From contig SZXW01000003.1 of NCBI GenBank assembly GCA_005862285.1, forward strand, positions 186,001-250,000: a stretch of DNA of 64,000 nucleotides, given 5' to 3'. This DNA comes from Chlorobium sp. (GTDB lineage Bacteria > Bacteroidota > Chlorobiia > Chlorobiales > Chlorobiaceae). The notes beneath the pieces were generated by a model that was given only the letters and a program-made list of their open reading frames with translations, was not told the DNA's origin and ran no database searches. Of this stretch, positions 1 to 8,288 are shown piece by piece. Position numbers and translations under genes: made by a program. Position 1 is the first letter of the stretch; every line of letters starts with the position of its first letter.

Positions 1-159
1 AATGGCAAGTTTTGCGCCATCCCGCATCGAAATGCCCATCGGGGCTGATCCTCCGGAAAATGGTCCTGTAAGGGCTATTTTCACCACATCTGCAGCCGTG
101 GCTGTTGCGGAGCATGAAAACGCAAGCAAAAGGGCAAGAAAGGAACGATGTGCATTCAT
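1..159 (-). CDS. Branched-chain amino acid-type ABC transporter substrate-binding protein (5' part only)
   Basis: The first 53 codons of a gene that runs off the left edge. They start with an ATG at 159 and read a signal peptide: Asn-Ala-His-Arg, a Leu/Ala-rich core, then a likely cleavage site near Ala-Thr-Ala-Ala. Next comes VVKIALTGPFSGGSAPMG, which is the usual beginning of LivK/Peripla_BP_6 proteins, where the first beta strand leads into the ligand-binding glycine/serine loop. Such proteins catch branched-chain or other amino acids, amides or urea in the periplasm and deliver them to an ABC permease. The ligand cannot be told from this fragment, and the permease genes are not in view. 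Confidence 0.72.
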   Translation of the reverse strand, partial: MNAHRSFLALLLAFSCSATATAADVVKIALTGPFSGGSAPMGISMRDGAKLAI

Positions 160-544
160 GGCTGATGTTCTTAGGGATTAATGGATACTTCGGGTTTAAT
201 TGAAGAATGAGGGTTTTTTTATCCTTTTTCCTGTTAAACCGCTATTGAGTATTTTTTTACCATGCGGTACAAAATATATACGTATTCGGTACTCCTTTGC
301 AAATTTACACTGCACCTTTCATACACAATTCTTTTATTTATATGTGCGACGATCCGTACAGTTCATACTGAACCGCCGGATTTGCTTCCTCTTCCGGCTT
401 CATTCTCTTCCATGGAGTTTTTCTCTCTCCGCTATTTTGCTATATTCTATGCTTTATGGTTTGAGGCCTGACCAGGGGTTTATATCCATATAAGTACCAT
501 ACTCCCTTGTCGCCATAAACTGTCAAGTCAAGTAGAATTTCAAG
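160..544. other. Divergent spacer upstream of bchV
   Basis: This spacer lies between the leftward binding-protein gene and rightward bchV, so it should hold promoters for both. It is T-rich on the + strand. Two short open frames (about 70 and 97 codons) look like chance: their composition is Phe/Leu/Ser-rich and neither has a recognisable domain or a good ribosome site. A TATATT near 440-446 could be a -10 element for bchV, but I see no matching -35, so I do not call a promoter. Confidence 0.4.
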
Positions 545-1018
545 ATGCCTCGTTACACTCCGGAACAGCTCGTCAAAAGGAATGCTTCCGTCTGGACCGA
601 TATCCAGATCATTCTTGCCCCGGTCCAGTTCATTTTTTTCGTTGCCGGAGTTACTGTTACCACGCTTTATGTAAATGGATTATTTCAGAACAGTTTTTAC
701 TGGGTCAGCATAGCCATTCTCTTCAAGACCCTGTTTTTTGCACTGCTTTTTACGACCGGCATGTTTTTCGAAAAAGAGATTTTCGATCAGTGGGTTTACT
801 CGAAAGAATTTCTCTGGGAAGATATCGGAAGTACCGTCGCTGCGTTTTTCCATCTCTTTTATTTTTATCTCGCTTTCTTTGATTATCCCCGTGAAGTGTT
901 GGTATGGGATGCCTATATCGCTTATTTCACCTATGTGATCAACGCCATGCAGTACCTGATCAGGATCATACTTGAAAAACGAAATGAACGCAGAATGAGA
1001 ATGGAAGGGCATCTGTAA
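545..1018 (+). CDS. bchV: 3-vinyl bacteriochlorophyllide hydratase (BchF/BchV family)
   Basis: Hydrates the C-3 vinyl group of (bacterio)chlorophyllide intermediates to a 1-hydroxyethyl group, a step in bacteriochlorophyll a and c synthesis. The 157-residue length is usual for the family. The opening [20 protein letters not shown] and the later segments [21 protein letters not shown] and [10 protein letters not shown] are typical of BchF/BchV as I know them. Four hydrophobic membrane segments lie near residues 23-45, 53-75, 97-116 and 121-140. Green sulfur bacteria carry two paralogues. Here the gene is followed by an aldolase/SDR fusion, an aldolase and an RLP, the neighbourhood I recall for bchV in C. 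tepidum, so I prefer bchV. The paralogue assignment is inference; the family is not in doubt. Confidence 0.82.
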   Translation: MPRYTPEQLVKRNASVWTDIQIILAPVQFIFFVAGVTVTTLYVNGLFQNSFYWVSIAILFKTLFFALLFTTGMFFEKEIFDQWVYSKEFLWEDIGSTVAAFFHLFYFYLAFFDYPREVLVWDAYIAYFTYVINAMQYLIRIILEKRNERRMRMEGHL

Positions 1019-1028
1019 GAGGAACAAA

Positions 1029-1265
1029 GTGAACAATGCAGGACACTCCATGAAATACAGTTTCAAAAAACTCTGGAATACCATGTTTCTCTTTGTCGGA
1101 CCTGGCTGGTATGTGCTGGTCTGGATGATCTGGTCTTCCGGACAGCTTCTGACTATCGAGGACAAACTCATCTTTCTTTGCATCGTTATTCCCGGTTTTC
1201 TCATGATTTATTTTGCGGGATTCTGGATTGAAGGCTGGCATAAAAAGAAACATGGCCTTGTGTAA
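1029..1265 (+). CDS. Small two-helix membrane protein downstream of bchV
   Basis: A 78-residue protein with a basic, aromatic N-terminus, two hydrophobic helices (about residues 22-37 and 47-65) and a basic Lys/His-rich tail. It begins 10 bases after bchV. A GTG at 1029 has a good ribosome site (AGAGGAA) just upstream; an in-frame ATG at 1050 is the alternative, which would remove seven residues. I do not recognise a family. Its tight link to bchV suggests co-transcription and perhaps a role beside a membrane-bound pigment enzyme, but that is inference from position only. Confidence 0.6.
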   Translation: MNNAGHSMKYSFKKLWNTMFLFVGPGWYVLVWMIWSSGQLLTIEDKLIFLCIVIPGFLMIYFAGFWIEGWHKKKHGLV

Positions 1266-1340
1266 TGGAAGGGTTCCTTTTTCCTGTTTCAAATTTATCA
1301 ACCAAACACACCGAATAGGTGTAAGAAGTATATTATCACT

Positions 1341-3458
1341 ATGCAGAACAGCTGGAATGATGCTGATCTTCAACGCTCCGTAGAGGAGTATTCCGGTACT
1401 CCCGAACTGGCTTCAGAACTGGTCGACCTTGTCTATGTTTCAAGGCTGCTTGGCAGCGAAAATTCGCTTGTCATGCACGGAGGGGGCAATACATCGGTCA
1501 AATGCGAACTTGTCGATATGGTTGGGAACCGTGTCGATGTGCTTCTTATCAAGGCCAGTGGTGTAGACCTCAGCCAGGTAACCGGTCATGATTATACACC
1601 TGTCAAGCTTGCACCCCTGCGCAATCTCGGGCATCTGTTCAAAGAAAACGACCGGATCAGCGAAGAGGAGCTGCAGCGATTTTCGACGAAAGAGTTCAAG
1701 CATATCCTGCTTTTGAATCTCTTCAGCCTCACGGACCATATGGCCGAAAAGCGCCTGACACCCTCTATCGAAACCCTGCTTCACGCATTCCTGCCGCATC
1801 GTTACATCCTGCATACTCATTCACTTGCACTGTTGACCCTGAGCAACCAGCCTGACGGCGAAAAGCTCTGCAAAGAGGTGCTGGGAGATGGGTTCGGTTC
1901 GGTTCCCTATATCAAGCCGGGTCTTCATCTTGCACTGTCAGCCCACGATGTCTATGAAGCCGATAACAAAATTGAAGGGCTGGTATTACAGAAGCACGGG
2001 CTGGTTACTTTCGGAAATACGGCAAAGGAAGCCTATGACCGTATGATTGACGCGGTTACCTGCATAGAGCGCAGAATTTCCGCAGCCGGAAGAAAACCGT
2101 TTGCCAGGTTATCCCTCCCTGCCTCGATCGCTTCGCAGGAAGATGTAGCCCCGGTAATCAGAGGGGCTTGTGTCGAGGAGAAGATTCCCGGCATGAGAGA
2201 TTTTGAACAGTTCATCCTCGATTTCAGAACATCGCCTGAAATCCTTGACTATGTCAACAGCGCTGATCTCGTGAAGATGAGCCAGAAAGGTGCCATGACG
2301 CCTGATTTCATTATCCGTACGAAAAACAAACCCCTCGTTGTGTCAGCACCTGATGCTTCTGATCTTGCCGGTTTCAAACAGGCTGTTCAAGAGGCGGTTC
2401 AGAGGTATTGTGAGGAGTATACCAGGTATTTTACTACCCTGCAGCAGGAAACGGGGCTCAAAGTCAGCATGCTCGATCCGCTGCCAAGGGTCGTGCTCGT
2501 GCCGGGACTCGGATTGTTCGGTCTCGGAAAAAATTTCGATGCAGCATCGGTCAATGCCGATATTGCAGCAAGCACGGCGTCGGCTATCCTCGATGCGGAA
2601 TCACTTGGCTGTTTCGAGTCAATAAGCGACAGGGAGGCGTTCGAGATTGAATACTGGGATATGGAACAGGCCAAAATGAACAAGGTTCACAATGATGTTC
2701 TGGCCGGGAAAGTGGTAATGGTTTCCGGTGCGGCCAGCGGTATCGGCCTCGCGACCGCGAAAGCGTTCCAGCGCAAGGGAGCGGAGCTTGTTATCCTCGA
2801 TCTCTCCCGTGAGGCGCTCGATCGTGCTGCTGAAGAGATCGGAGGTAATGTTCTTGCAATGACCTGCGACGTAACATCGAGGAAAGATATCCGGGCAGCC
2901 TTCGATGGTGCCTGCAGGAAGTTCGGCGGTGTCGATATTGTCGTTTCCAATGTTGGTGCGGCATTCCAGGGACGTATCGGAGATGTGGCCGATGAACTGC
3001 TTCGCAAGAGTTTCGAACTGAACTTTTTCTCGCATCAGTATATTTCCCAGGAGGCTGTCAGGGTAATGAGGCTGCAGGGAACCGGCGGAGTGCTGCTCTA
3101 CAACGTTTCCAAGCAGGCAGTGAATCCCGGTCCGGATTTCGGGCCATACGGACTTCCGAAAGCCGCTACCATGTTCCTCGTGCGCCAGTATGCGCTCGAT
3201 CATGGACGAGACGGCATCCGTGCGAACGGCATCAATGCCGACCGTATCCGTACCGGTCTTCTGACCGAAGAGATGATCAAGTCCCGCTCGACAGCGAGAG
3301 GATTGAGCGAAAGGGAATATATGGCAGGAAACCTCCTGCAGCTCGAGGTGACCGCCGATGACGTCGCGCAGGCTTTTGTGCATCTTGCGCTTGAAACGAA
3401 AACCACAGGGTCGATCGTTACCGTGGACGGGGGCAATATTGCTGCCGCTCTGCGTTGA
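1341..3458 (+). CDS. Bifunctional class II aldolase / short-chain dehydrogenase
   Basis: A 705-residue fusion. Residues about 20-260 are a class II (zinc) aldolase/adducin domain: a GGGNTSVK phosphate-binding segment near residue 47, the metal histidines H158 and H160 in HTHS, and H219 in QKHGLVTF. Residues about 450-700 are an SDR domain with the nucleotide loop SGAASGIG (462-469) and a catalytic Y603-GLP-K607. The architecture is that of the RhaD/YuxG-type fusions, which cleave a deoxyketose 1-phosphate to dihydroxyacetone phosphate plus an aldehyde and oxidise the aldehyde or a related alcohol. Substrates in the wider family include rhamnulose and fuculose phosphates and 5-deoxy- or 5-methylthio-ribulose phosphate. 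The substrate here is unknown. Its place just before an LsrF-like aldolase and an RLP argues for a dedicated sugar-phosphate salvage route. Confidence 0.88.
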   Translation: MQNSWNDADLQRSVEEYSGTPELASELVDLVYVSRLLGSENSLVMHGGGNTSVKCELVDMVGNRVDVLLIKASGVDLSQVTGHDYTPVKLAPLRNLGHLFKENDRISEEELQRFSTKEFKHILLLNLFSLTDHMAEKRLTPSIETLLHAFLPHRYILHTHSLALLTLSNQPDGEKLCKEVLGDGFGSVPYIKPGLHLALSAHDVYEADNKIEGLVLQKHGLVTFGNTAKEAYDRMIDAVTCIERRISAAGRKPFARLSLPASIASQEDVAPVIRGACVEEKIPGMRDFEQFILDFRTSPEILDYVNSADLVKMSQKGAMTPDFIIRTKNKPLVVSAPDASDLAGFKQAVQEAVQRYCEEYTRYFTTLQQETGLKVSMLDPLPRVVLVPGLGLFGLGKNFDAASVNADIAASTASAILDAESLGCFESISDREAFEIEYWDMEQAKMNKVHNDVLAGKVVMVSGAASGIGLATAKAFQRKGAELVILDLSREALDRAAEEIGGNVLAMTCDVTSRKDIRAAFDGACRKFGGVDIVVSNVGAAFQGRIGDVADELLRKSFELNFFSHQYISQEAVRVMRLQGTGGVLLYNVSKQAVNPGPDFGPYGLPKAATMFLVRQYALDHGRDGIRANGINADRIRTGLLTEEMIKSRSTARGLSEREYMAGNLLQLEVTADDVAQAFVHLALETKTTGSIVTVDGGNIAAALR

Positions 3459-3515
3459 CGGGAGAAGAAAAATGCAAACAGACAACCAACAATACTGAAA
3501 CAGGAGACCACCATC

Positions 3516-4397
3516 ATGGCGGAATATGATAAGGACAAGCAGGCAAAAGAGTACTATACCGATATTCCGGTAAACAACTATGGATTTTTCCTCAAAGGTG
3601 CTCATTCGCTTGACTGGGGGATGAAAAACCGTCTTTCAAGGATTTTCCGTCCCGATACGGGAAAGACCGTCATGTTCGCAATCGATCATGGTTACTTCCA
3701 GGGCCCTACAACCGGACTTGAGCGCCCCGACGTCAATATCGTTCCCCTAATGCCTTACGCCGATGCCATCATGCTCACTCGAGGCATTCTTCGTACCACC
3801 GTTCCTCCGAGCCTCACCAAAGCCGTGGTCATGCGGTGCAGCGGAGGTCCGAGCATTCTCAAGGAACTGTCGGACGAAGAGCTTGCCGTAGATATCGAGG
3901 ATGCCATCCGTATGAATGTGGCGGCCATCACACTGCAGGTTTTCATCGGAGGCGAGTACGAGACCCGTTCGATCCGCAACATGACAAGACTTGTCGATAT
4001 GGGGCTCCGTTATGGCATTCCCACCATGGCTGTGACTGCAGTCGGAAAGGATATGGTCCGTGATGCAAAATATTTCAGGCTTGCCTGCAGGATTTCGGCC
4101 GAGCTTGGTGCCCAGATAGTGAAAACCTATTATGTGCCTGAAGATTTCGAGACGGTTGTTGCCTCATGTCCGGTCCCGATTGTCATGGCTGGAGGCAAGA
4201 AGATTTCCGAGCTCGATGCTATCACCATGTCTTTCCGTGCAATCGATGAGGGTGCTTCAGGTGTCGATATGGGCCGCAACATTTTCCAGAGTGAGGCACC
4301 GCTTGCAATGATGAAAGCCGTCAACAAGGTTGTCCATGAAAAAATGCAGCCGAACGAAGCTTTCGAATATTTCAACAGCATAAAAGCCGAGGGATAA
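3516..4397 (+). CDS. LsrF-like class I aldolase/thiolase
   Basis: A 293-residue TIM-barrel Schiff-base aldolase of the DeoC/FbaB group. It is strikingly similar to E. coli LsrF along its length: [13 protein letters not shown], then [19 protein letters not shown], the TRGILR segment, [19 protein letters not shown] and [14 protein letters not shown]. The lysine in QIVKTYYV is K203, the same number I recall for the LsrF Schiff-base lysine. LsrF transfers the acetyl group of 3-hydroxy-2,4-pentanedione 5-phosphate to CoA in autoinducer-2 breakdown. None of the Lsr transporter, kinase or repressor genes is nearby. The enzyme may therefore act on a different phosphorylated diketone or ketose made within this cluster. 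The start has a good ribosome site (CAGGAG) about 12 bases upstream. Confidence 0.85.
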   Translation: MAEYDKDKQAKEYYTDIPVNNYGFFLKGAHSLDWGMKNRLSRIFRPDTGKTVMFAIDHGYFQGPTTGLERPDVNIVPLMPYADAIMLTRGILRTTVPPSLTKAVVMRCSGGPSILKELSDEELAVDIEDAIRMNVAAITLQVFIGGEYETRSIRNMTRLVDMGLRYGIPTMAVTAVGKDMVRDAKYFRLACRISAELGAQIVKTYYVPEDFETVVASCPVPIVMAGGKKISELDAITMSFRAIDEGASGVDMGRNIFQSEAPLAMMKAVNKVVHEKMQPNEAFEYFNSIKAEG

Positions 4398-4414
4398 AGA
4401 TATCCGGTGCTTTT

Positions 4415-4458
4415 TCTGCGGCGGGAGCACCTGGCCTGCCGCAGAGATGATTTTTTTT
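4415..4458 (+). terminator. Rho-independent terminator between the LsrF-like gene and the RLP gene
   Basis: An 11-base stem (TCTGCGGCGGG at 4415-4425 with CCTGCCGCAGA at 4435-4445, one G-T pair) has a 9-base loop and is followed by GATGA and eight T residues at 4451-4458. It should end or attenuate transcription arriving from the upstream aldolase genes, so the RLP gene probably has its own promoter or receives only read-through. Confidence 0.75.
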
Positions 4459-4498
4459 AATAACTAATAAGCCTCCATCAGTACACCTTCGGCATTCT

Positions 4499-4532
4499 GA
4501 AGGGGGGTATGACGTTTTTCTATGAACACTGA
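4499..4532 (+). promoter_or_regulatory. RLP ribosome site with an overlapping 7-codon reading frame
   Basis: A strong AAGGGGGG element (4500-4507) sits 14 bases before the RLP ATG (4522), farther than usual. Only one base after the G run an ATG at 4509 opens the frame Met-Thr-Phe-Phe-Tyr-Glu-His-stop, which ends at 4532 and so spans the RLP start in another frame. It may be chance, or it may hand ribosomes on to the RLP start. There is no other in-frame RLP start nearer the G run. Confidence 0.3.
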
Positions 4533-5823
4533 GGATATACAAGGTTTTTTTACGACAAGGGAGCAGCTTGACATGGCTGACTACCTGACGCTTGATTATT
4601 ACCTGGAATGTGTCGGTGATATCGAAACCGCATTGGCGCATTTCTGCAGCGAGCAGTCAACCGCTCAGTGGAAGCGTGTCGATTATGACGAGGATTTCCG
4701 GCCGAAATACGCTGCAAAAGTAATCAGCCTCACTATAGAAGGTGAATTGCCGGAACTCAGCTATCCGGTGAGGCATTTCGAGACCGGGCCCATTCATGCC
4801 TGCCGGGTGACGATTGCCCATCCTCACCGCAATTTCGGTCCCAAGCTGCCCAACCTGATATCCGCAGTGTGCGGCGAAGGAGCTTTTTTTACGCCGGGAG
4901 TACCGGTTGTGAAACTGCTCGATATCGGATTTCCGGAACCTTATCTGAATGAGTTCGACGGGCCGAAATTCGGTATTGACGGTATACGCGATCTTCTGAA
5001 AGCATACAACCGCCCTATATTTTTCGGTGTGGTGAAACCCAATATCGGCCTGAGCCCGGAACATTTCGCCGAAATCGCTGGCCAGAGCTGGCTGGGGGGG
5101 CTTGATATCGCCAAGGACGACGAAATGCTTGCGGACGTTCAATGGTCTACGCTCGAAGAACGATCCCGTGTGCTGGGCCATGCGAGGCTCAGGGCTGAAA
5201 GGGAAACAGGCGAACCGAAAGTCTATCTCGCCAATATAACCGATGAGGTCGACCGGTTGATCGAGCAGCACGACATTGCCGTCAGGAACGGTGCAAACGC
5301 CCTGCTTGTCAATGCCCTTCCGGTCGGCCTCAGTGCCGTCAGAATGCTTGCAAAACATACAACGGTACCTCTGATCGGTCATTTTCCCTTTATCGCTGCT
5401 TTCAGCCGCATGGAAAAATTCGGTGTGCATTCGAAGGTTATGACCAAACTGCAGCGCCTTGCCGGCTTGGACTCCATTATCATGCCGGGATTTGGGAGCC
5501 GGATGATGACTCCTGAGGAAGAGGTCAGGGAGAATATCGAGGAGTGCCTTCAGGATTTCGGTCATATCAAAAGGTCGTTACCCGTTCCGGGCGGAAGCGA
5601 TTCCGCGCTTACCCTGGAGAGTGTCTACCGGAAAGTGGGAAGCATCGATTTCGGTTTTGTTCCAGGCAGGGGAATCTTCGGGCATCCTATGGGCCCTAAA
5701 GCCGGTGCTGCGAGCATCCGCCAGGCCTGGGAGGCCATTGAAAAAGGTGTATCCCTTGAAACCTATGCTGAAAGGCATGAAGAGCTCAAGGCGATGATCG
5801 AAGGAGCAGGCGAAAAAAAATAG
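4522..5823 (+). CDS. RuBisCO-like protein (form IV)
   Basis: A 433-residue protein related to the RuBisCO large subunit. The N-terminal alpha/beta domain (about 1-145) is followed by the TIM barrel: [20 protein letters not shown], then [10 protein letters not shown] with the metal-binding triad equivalents K198, D200 and E201, then [26 protein letters not shown] and VPGGSDSAL. The usual RuBisCO loop 6 with its catalytic lysine is not seen, as is typical of RLPs, so CO2 fixation is not expected. RLPs of other groups enolise or isomerise 2,3-diketo-methylthiopentyl phosphates or 5-methylthioribulose phosphate. The photosynthetic-group RLP of C. tepidum has been linked to sulfur metabolism and oxidative stress, with no settled reaction. 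The neighbours are two aldolases and two SDRs. Confidence 0.92.
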   Translation: MNTEDIQGFFTTREQLDMADYLTLDYYLECVGDIETALAHFCSEQSTAQWKRVDYDEDFRPKYAAKVISLTIEGELPELSYPVRHFETGPIHACRVTIAHPHRNFGPKLPNLISAVCGEGAFFTPGVPVVKLLDIGFPEPYLNEFDGPKFGIDGIRDLLKAYNRPIFFGVVKPNIGLSPEHFAEIAGQSWLGGLDIAKDDEMLADVQWSTLEERSRVLGHARLRAERETGEPKVYLANITDEVDRLIEQHDIAVRNGANALLVNALPVGLSAVRMLAKHTTVPLIGHFPFIAAFSRMEKFGVHSKVMTKLQRLAGLDSIIMPGFGSRMMTPEEEVRENIEECLQDFGHIKRSLPVPGGSDSALTLESVYRKVGSIDFGFVPGRGIFGHPMGPKAGAASIRQAWEAIEKGVSLETYAERHEELKAMIEGAGEKK

Positions 5824-5850
5824 CTTTTCTATCCGAGGAGCAATCTGTTC

Positions 5851-6675
5851 ATGGGGTGTCTTGACCAGAAAATTGCAGTCATAACCGGTTCCACAAAAGG
5901 AATCGGCAAAGCCATAGCCCAAAGTTTCGTCAGCGAGGGTGCGAAAGTCGTGATCACCTCTTCGTCAGCTGCGAACGTGGAAAAGGCTGTTGCGGAGTTT
6001 CCGGAAGGCAGCGTATACGGCTGCGTTTGCGATGTTTCCTCAATTTCCGATATCGAGAGGCTCGTGGCTTCGGTTACGGCACGATTCGGCCGGATTGACT
6101 GTTTCATTAACAATGCTGGAATCTCGGATCCATTCATGCCGATAACCCAGAGCGATCCGCTCAAGTGGGGAAAAGTGATCGATACGAACCTGAAAGGTAC
6201 CTATTACGGAACAAGGGTTGCCATTTCTTATTTCCTGAAAGAAAATATCAGGGGAAAGATTATCAATATGGCTGGTTCCGGAACCGACAGGAAATCGAAT
6301 ACCCCATGGATGAGCGCCTATGGTGCAACGAAAGCAGCGATAGCGCGTTTCACTTTCGCAGTTGCCGAAGAGTACCGCAGCACCGGGATATCAGTCATGC
6401 TTCTGCATCCGGGACTTGTAAGAACCGAGATGCTGAGTTCAGAAAATCCGACTCCCGAGCTTCAGCGCCAGATGGAGACGTTCAATACCATTCTCGACAT
6501 TTTTGCCCAGCCGCCATCTGTTGCAGCCCGTCTTGCCGTGAAAATGGCTTCGGGATGGAGCGATACGAAAACCGGGATTTATCTTTCCGCTTTGAACGGA
6601 AGAAGAAAAAAATGGTTGCTCCTCAGCTATCCCTTCCGTAAAATAATGAAGAGGATCGATCGAAGAACTTATTAA
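5851..6675 (+). CDS. Short-chain dehydrogenase/reductase in the RLP cluster
   Basis: A 274-residue classical SDR. The dinucleotide loop TGSTKGIG is at residues 12-19, NNAG at 87-90 and the catalytic Y157-GAT-K161 further on. It follows the RLP gene by 27 bases and precedes lptE by 14, so it is probably co-transcribed with both. The C-terminus is basic and aromatic (FRKIMKRIDRRTY), which could touch a membrane or a nucleic acid. The substrate is unknown. An oxidoreductase partner for the RLP and aldolase products is a reasonable guess from position. It is not FabG-like in its context, as no acyl carrier genes are near. Confidence 0.82.
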   Translation: MGCLDQKIAVITGSTKGIGKAIAQSFVSEGAKVVITSSSAANVEKAVAEFPEGSVYGCVCDVSSISDIERLVASVTARFGRIDCFINNAGISDPFMPITQSDPLKWGKVIDTNLKGTYYGTRVAISYFLKENIRGKIINMAGSGTDRKSNTPWMSAYGATKAAIARFTFAVAEEYRSTGISVMLLHPGLVRTEMLSSENPTPELQRQMETFNTILDIFAQPPSVAARLAVKMASGWSDTKTGIYLSALNGRRKKWLLLSYPFRKIMKRIDRRTY

Positions 6676-6689
6676 TACCCCGGTTTACC

Positions 6690-7199
6690 ATGCGGAAAAC
6701 AACCATAACCCTCACTGGCTTGCTAATTCTCTTTCTCTGCCTGTTTCAGGGTTGTTACAGTTTTTCCGGTTCTTCGCTTCCCCCATATCTGAAAAATGTT
6801 GCGATACCCGTTTTCGATGACCGTTCCGGAGCCGGAATAGCGCAATACAGGGGGGAATTGACCAAAGGTCTGGTTGACAGGATTGAATCGCAGAGTCCAC
6901 TTCGTATCACCCCGTCATTTGTCAGTGCCGATGCATTGATCGAGGGTGCGATCGTTTCCTTTTCCGATTCTCCAAGTCAGCTGTCGAGCAAGACGGAAAG
7001 GGCGGTAACGAACCGTATAACCATTGTTGTCCAGGTGGCAATGGAGGACCGGGTAAAAAAATCAAAAGTTTTTTCACAGACGTTCGTTGGTTTTGCCGAT
7101 TATCCGGTGGGGAATTTCACAGCGCAGAGAGAAGCTATCCGTTTTTCATTTAACCAGATTATCGACGATATTTTTGACAGGGTGGTTTCCGGATGGTGA
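6690..7199 (+). CDS. lptE: LptE-type LPS-assembly lipoprotein
   Basis: A 169-residue exported lipoprotein. The signal peptide is short and hydrophobic and ends in the lipobox FQGC, with C22 as the lipidated residue. The mature part (YSFSGSSLPPYLKNVAIPVF, then GELTKGLVDRI, LIEGAIVSFSD and an amphipathic end) matches the LptE fold of Bacteroidota/Chlorobiota as I know it. LptE plugs the LptD barrel and helps carry lipopolysaccharide to the outer leaflet of the outer membrane. It lies 14 bases after the SDR and 43 bases before the HEPN gene. The lptD gene is not in this window. Confidence 0.8.
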   Translation: MRKTTITLTGLLILFLCLFQGCYSFSGSSLPPYLKNVAIPVFDDRSGAGIAQYRGELTKGLVDRIESQSPLRITPSFVSADALIEGAIVSFSDSPSQLSSKTERAVTNRITIVVQVAMEDRVKKSKVFSQTFVGFADYPVGNFTAQREAIRFSFNQIIDDIFDRVVSGW

Positions 7200-7242
7200 C
7201 AAGCAGGAACTGCAACAGGCAGTGAAAAAAGGAGGAAATACT

Positions 7243-7671
7243 ATGGGATCACAAAAAGATATTGACTATCGTCTCGAGCTTGCCCGCGGCTTTCTGAACG
7301 AAGCGGAATATGAATTTTCTGTCAAACGGTGGCGGGCCTGTGTTTCAGCTTCCATACTTGTTGTTGAGAATGCCGGACTTGCCGTGCTTATGCTGTTCGG
7401 TGTCTCAGCACAGACCCATAAACCGGGAAAGCACTTGCAGCAGCTTGTTTCAGAAGGAACGGTTTCTGACGAGATTGCCGCTCTGGTGAGAGAGCTTCTT
7501 CCCGAACTGGAGAAACACGATTCGCACGAAAAAATGCTTGCAAAATATGGTGACGAAAGCGAATACCGTTTACCCTGGGATATATTCAGTGAAAATGAAG
7601 CATTGATTGCTCTTGAAGCGGCTCGCAATTGTATGAGGATAAGTTCCCAGATAGTTGATCTGCTTCAGTAA
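7243..7671 (+). CDS. Stand-alone HEPN-domain protein
   Basis: A 142-residue all-helical protein with the HEPN pattern: a first long helix (DYRLELARGFLNEAEYEF), a second with KRWRACVSASILVVENAG, then LRE/LLPELEKHD and a last helix EALIALEAARNCMRI. The ATG at 7243 is chosen because a strong AAAGGAGG lies 8 bases before it; the frame is open further upstream into lptE but has no such site. No R-x4-6-H ribonuclease motif is apparent and no MNT nucleotidyltransferase partner is adjacent, so a toxin role is unlikely. HEPN proteins of this kind may bind nucleotides or act as adaptors. Confidence 0.65.
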   Translation: MGSQKDIDYRLELARGFLNEAEYEFSVKRWRACVSASILVVENAGLAVLMLFGVSAQTHKPGKHLQQLVSEGTVSDEIAALVRELLPELEKHDSHEKMLAKYGDESEYRLPWDIFSENEALIALEAARNCMRISSQIVDLLQ

Positions 7672-7811
7672 CAGTTCTTTTTAAAAAAAGGCTTTCAGGG
7701 AGAAAGCGGTTCATTTCCCCTGGTTCCGATCCGGATAATGGATACTTGCGATCAAGGTATTTAAGCGGATAGTATTCCTGGTCAGAGGTTTTACATCATG
7801 TTCAGCGTCAA

Positions 7812-8177
7812 ATGATATCGATATCTATGAAACATTTTTTTCTTCTGATCGTGACATGCCTGTTTTTCAGTTCATTGTCGCATGCGGCAACAAAACCGAT
7901 GACCGGTGACGCTATTTACAACAAGTACTGCAGTGTATGTCACACCATGAACCCGCCCCCCAAGCTTGCGCCTCCACTTCGATCGATCGCTGCGATGTAC
8001 CGCGGAAAATATTCTTCAAAAAAGGAAGGCGTCGAACGTATTGCGGCATTTGTAAAACTGCCGAATATTAAAAACGCCCTTGCACCCGGTGCAGTGAAAA
8101 AGTATGGACTGATGTCAAGACTGCCTATTTCAAGTAATGATATACGTACAATAGCAGAGTGGGTCTGGGATCACTGA
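7812..8177 (+). CDS. Small monoheme c-type cytochrome
   Basis: A 121-residue exported protein. A signal peptide (core FFLLIVTCLFF) ends near SLSHAA. One heme site, C40-SV-C43-H44, follows, and Met101 in KYGLMSRLP is the likely distal ligand, so this is a class I cytochrome c of the periplasm. The start could also be the ATG at 7827 (Met-Lys-His-Phe), which gives a more usual signal peptide; the upstream ATG at 7812 adds five residues. It should carry electrons between periplasmic donors and the reaction centre or cytochrome bc complex, but the partner cannot be told from the sequence. Confidence 0.82.
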   Translation: MISISMKHFFLLIVTCLFFSSLSHAATKPMTGDAIYNKYCSVCHTMNPPPKLAPPLRSIAAMYRGKYSSKKEGVERIAAFVKLPNIKNALAPGAVKKYGLMSRLPISSNDIRTIAEWVWDH

Positions 8178-8230
8178 CGCTGGCGTGTGTAATGAACTCT
8201 ATGTGAAAGCGGTGGTCTGTTGAAAATTAA

Positions 8231-8288
8231 GAAAGGCGGGAAGGGAATAATGAAAGCTTTTTCCTGACCGCCTTTCCATGAATTTTTT
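8231..8288 (+). terminator. Terminator between convergent genes
   Basis: GAAAGGCGG (8231-8239) pairs with CCGCCTTTC (8268-8276). A 28-base loop separates the arms and AATTTTTTA follows. It lies just before the end of the leftward Ada-like gene and after the cytochrome gene. The long loop makes it a moderate call. Confidence 0.5.

Noticed and set aside
200-493. 97-codon frame upstream of bchV
   Set aside because: Phe/Leu/Ser-rich with no motif, no ribosome site, in a T-rich divergent spacer.
2619-3605. 328-codon frame antisense to the aldolase/SDR fusion
   Set aside because: Runs across two real genes on the other strand; composition (Cys, His, Arg runs) and lack of motifs mark it as a shadow.
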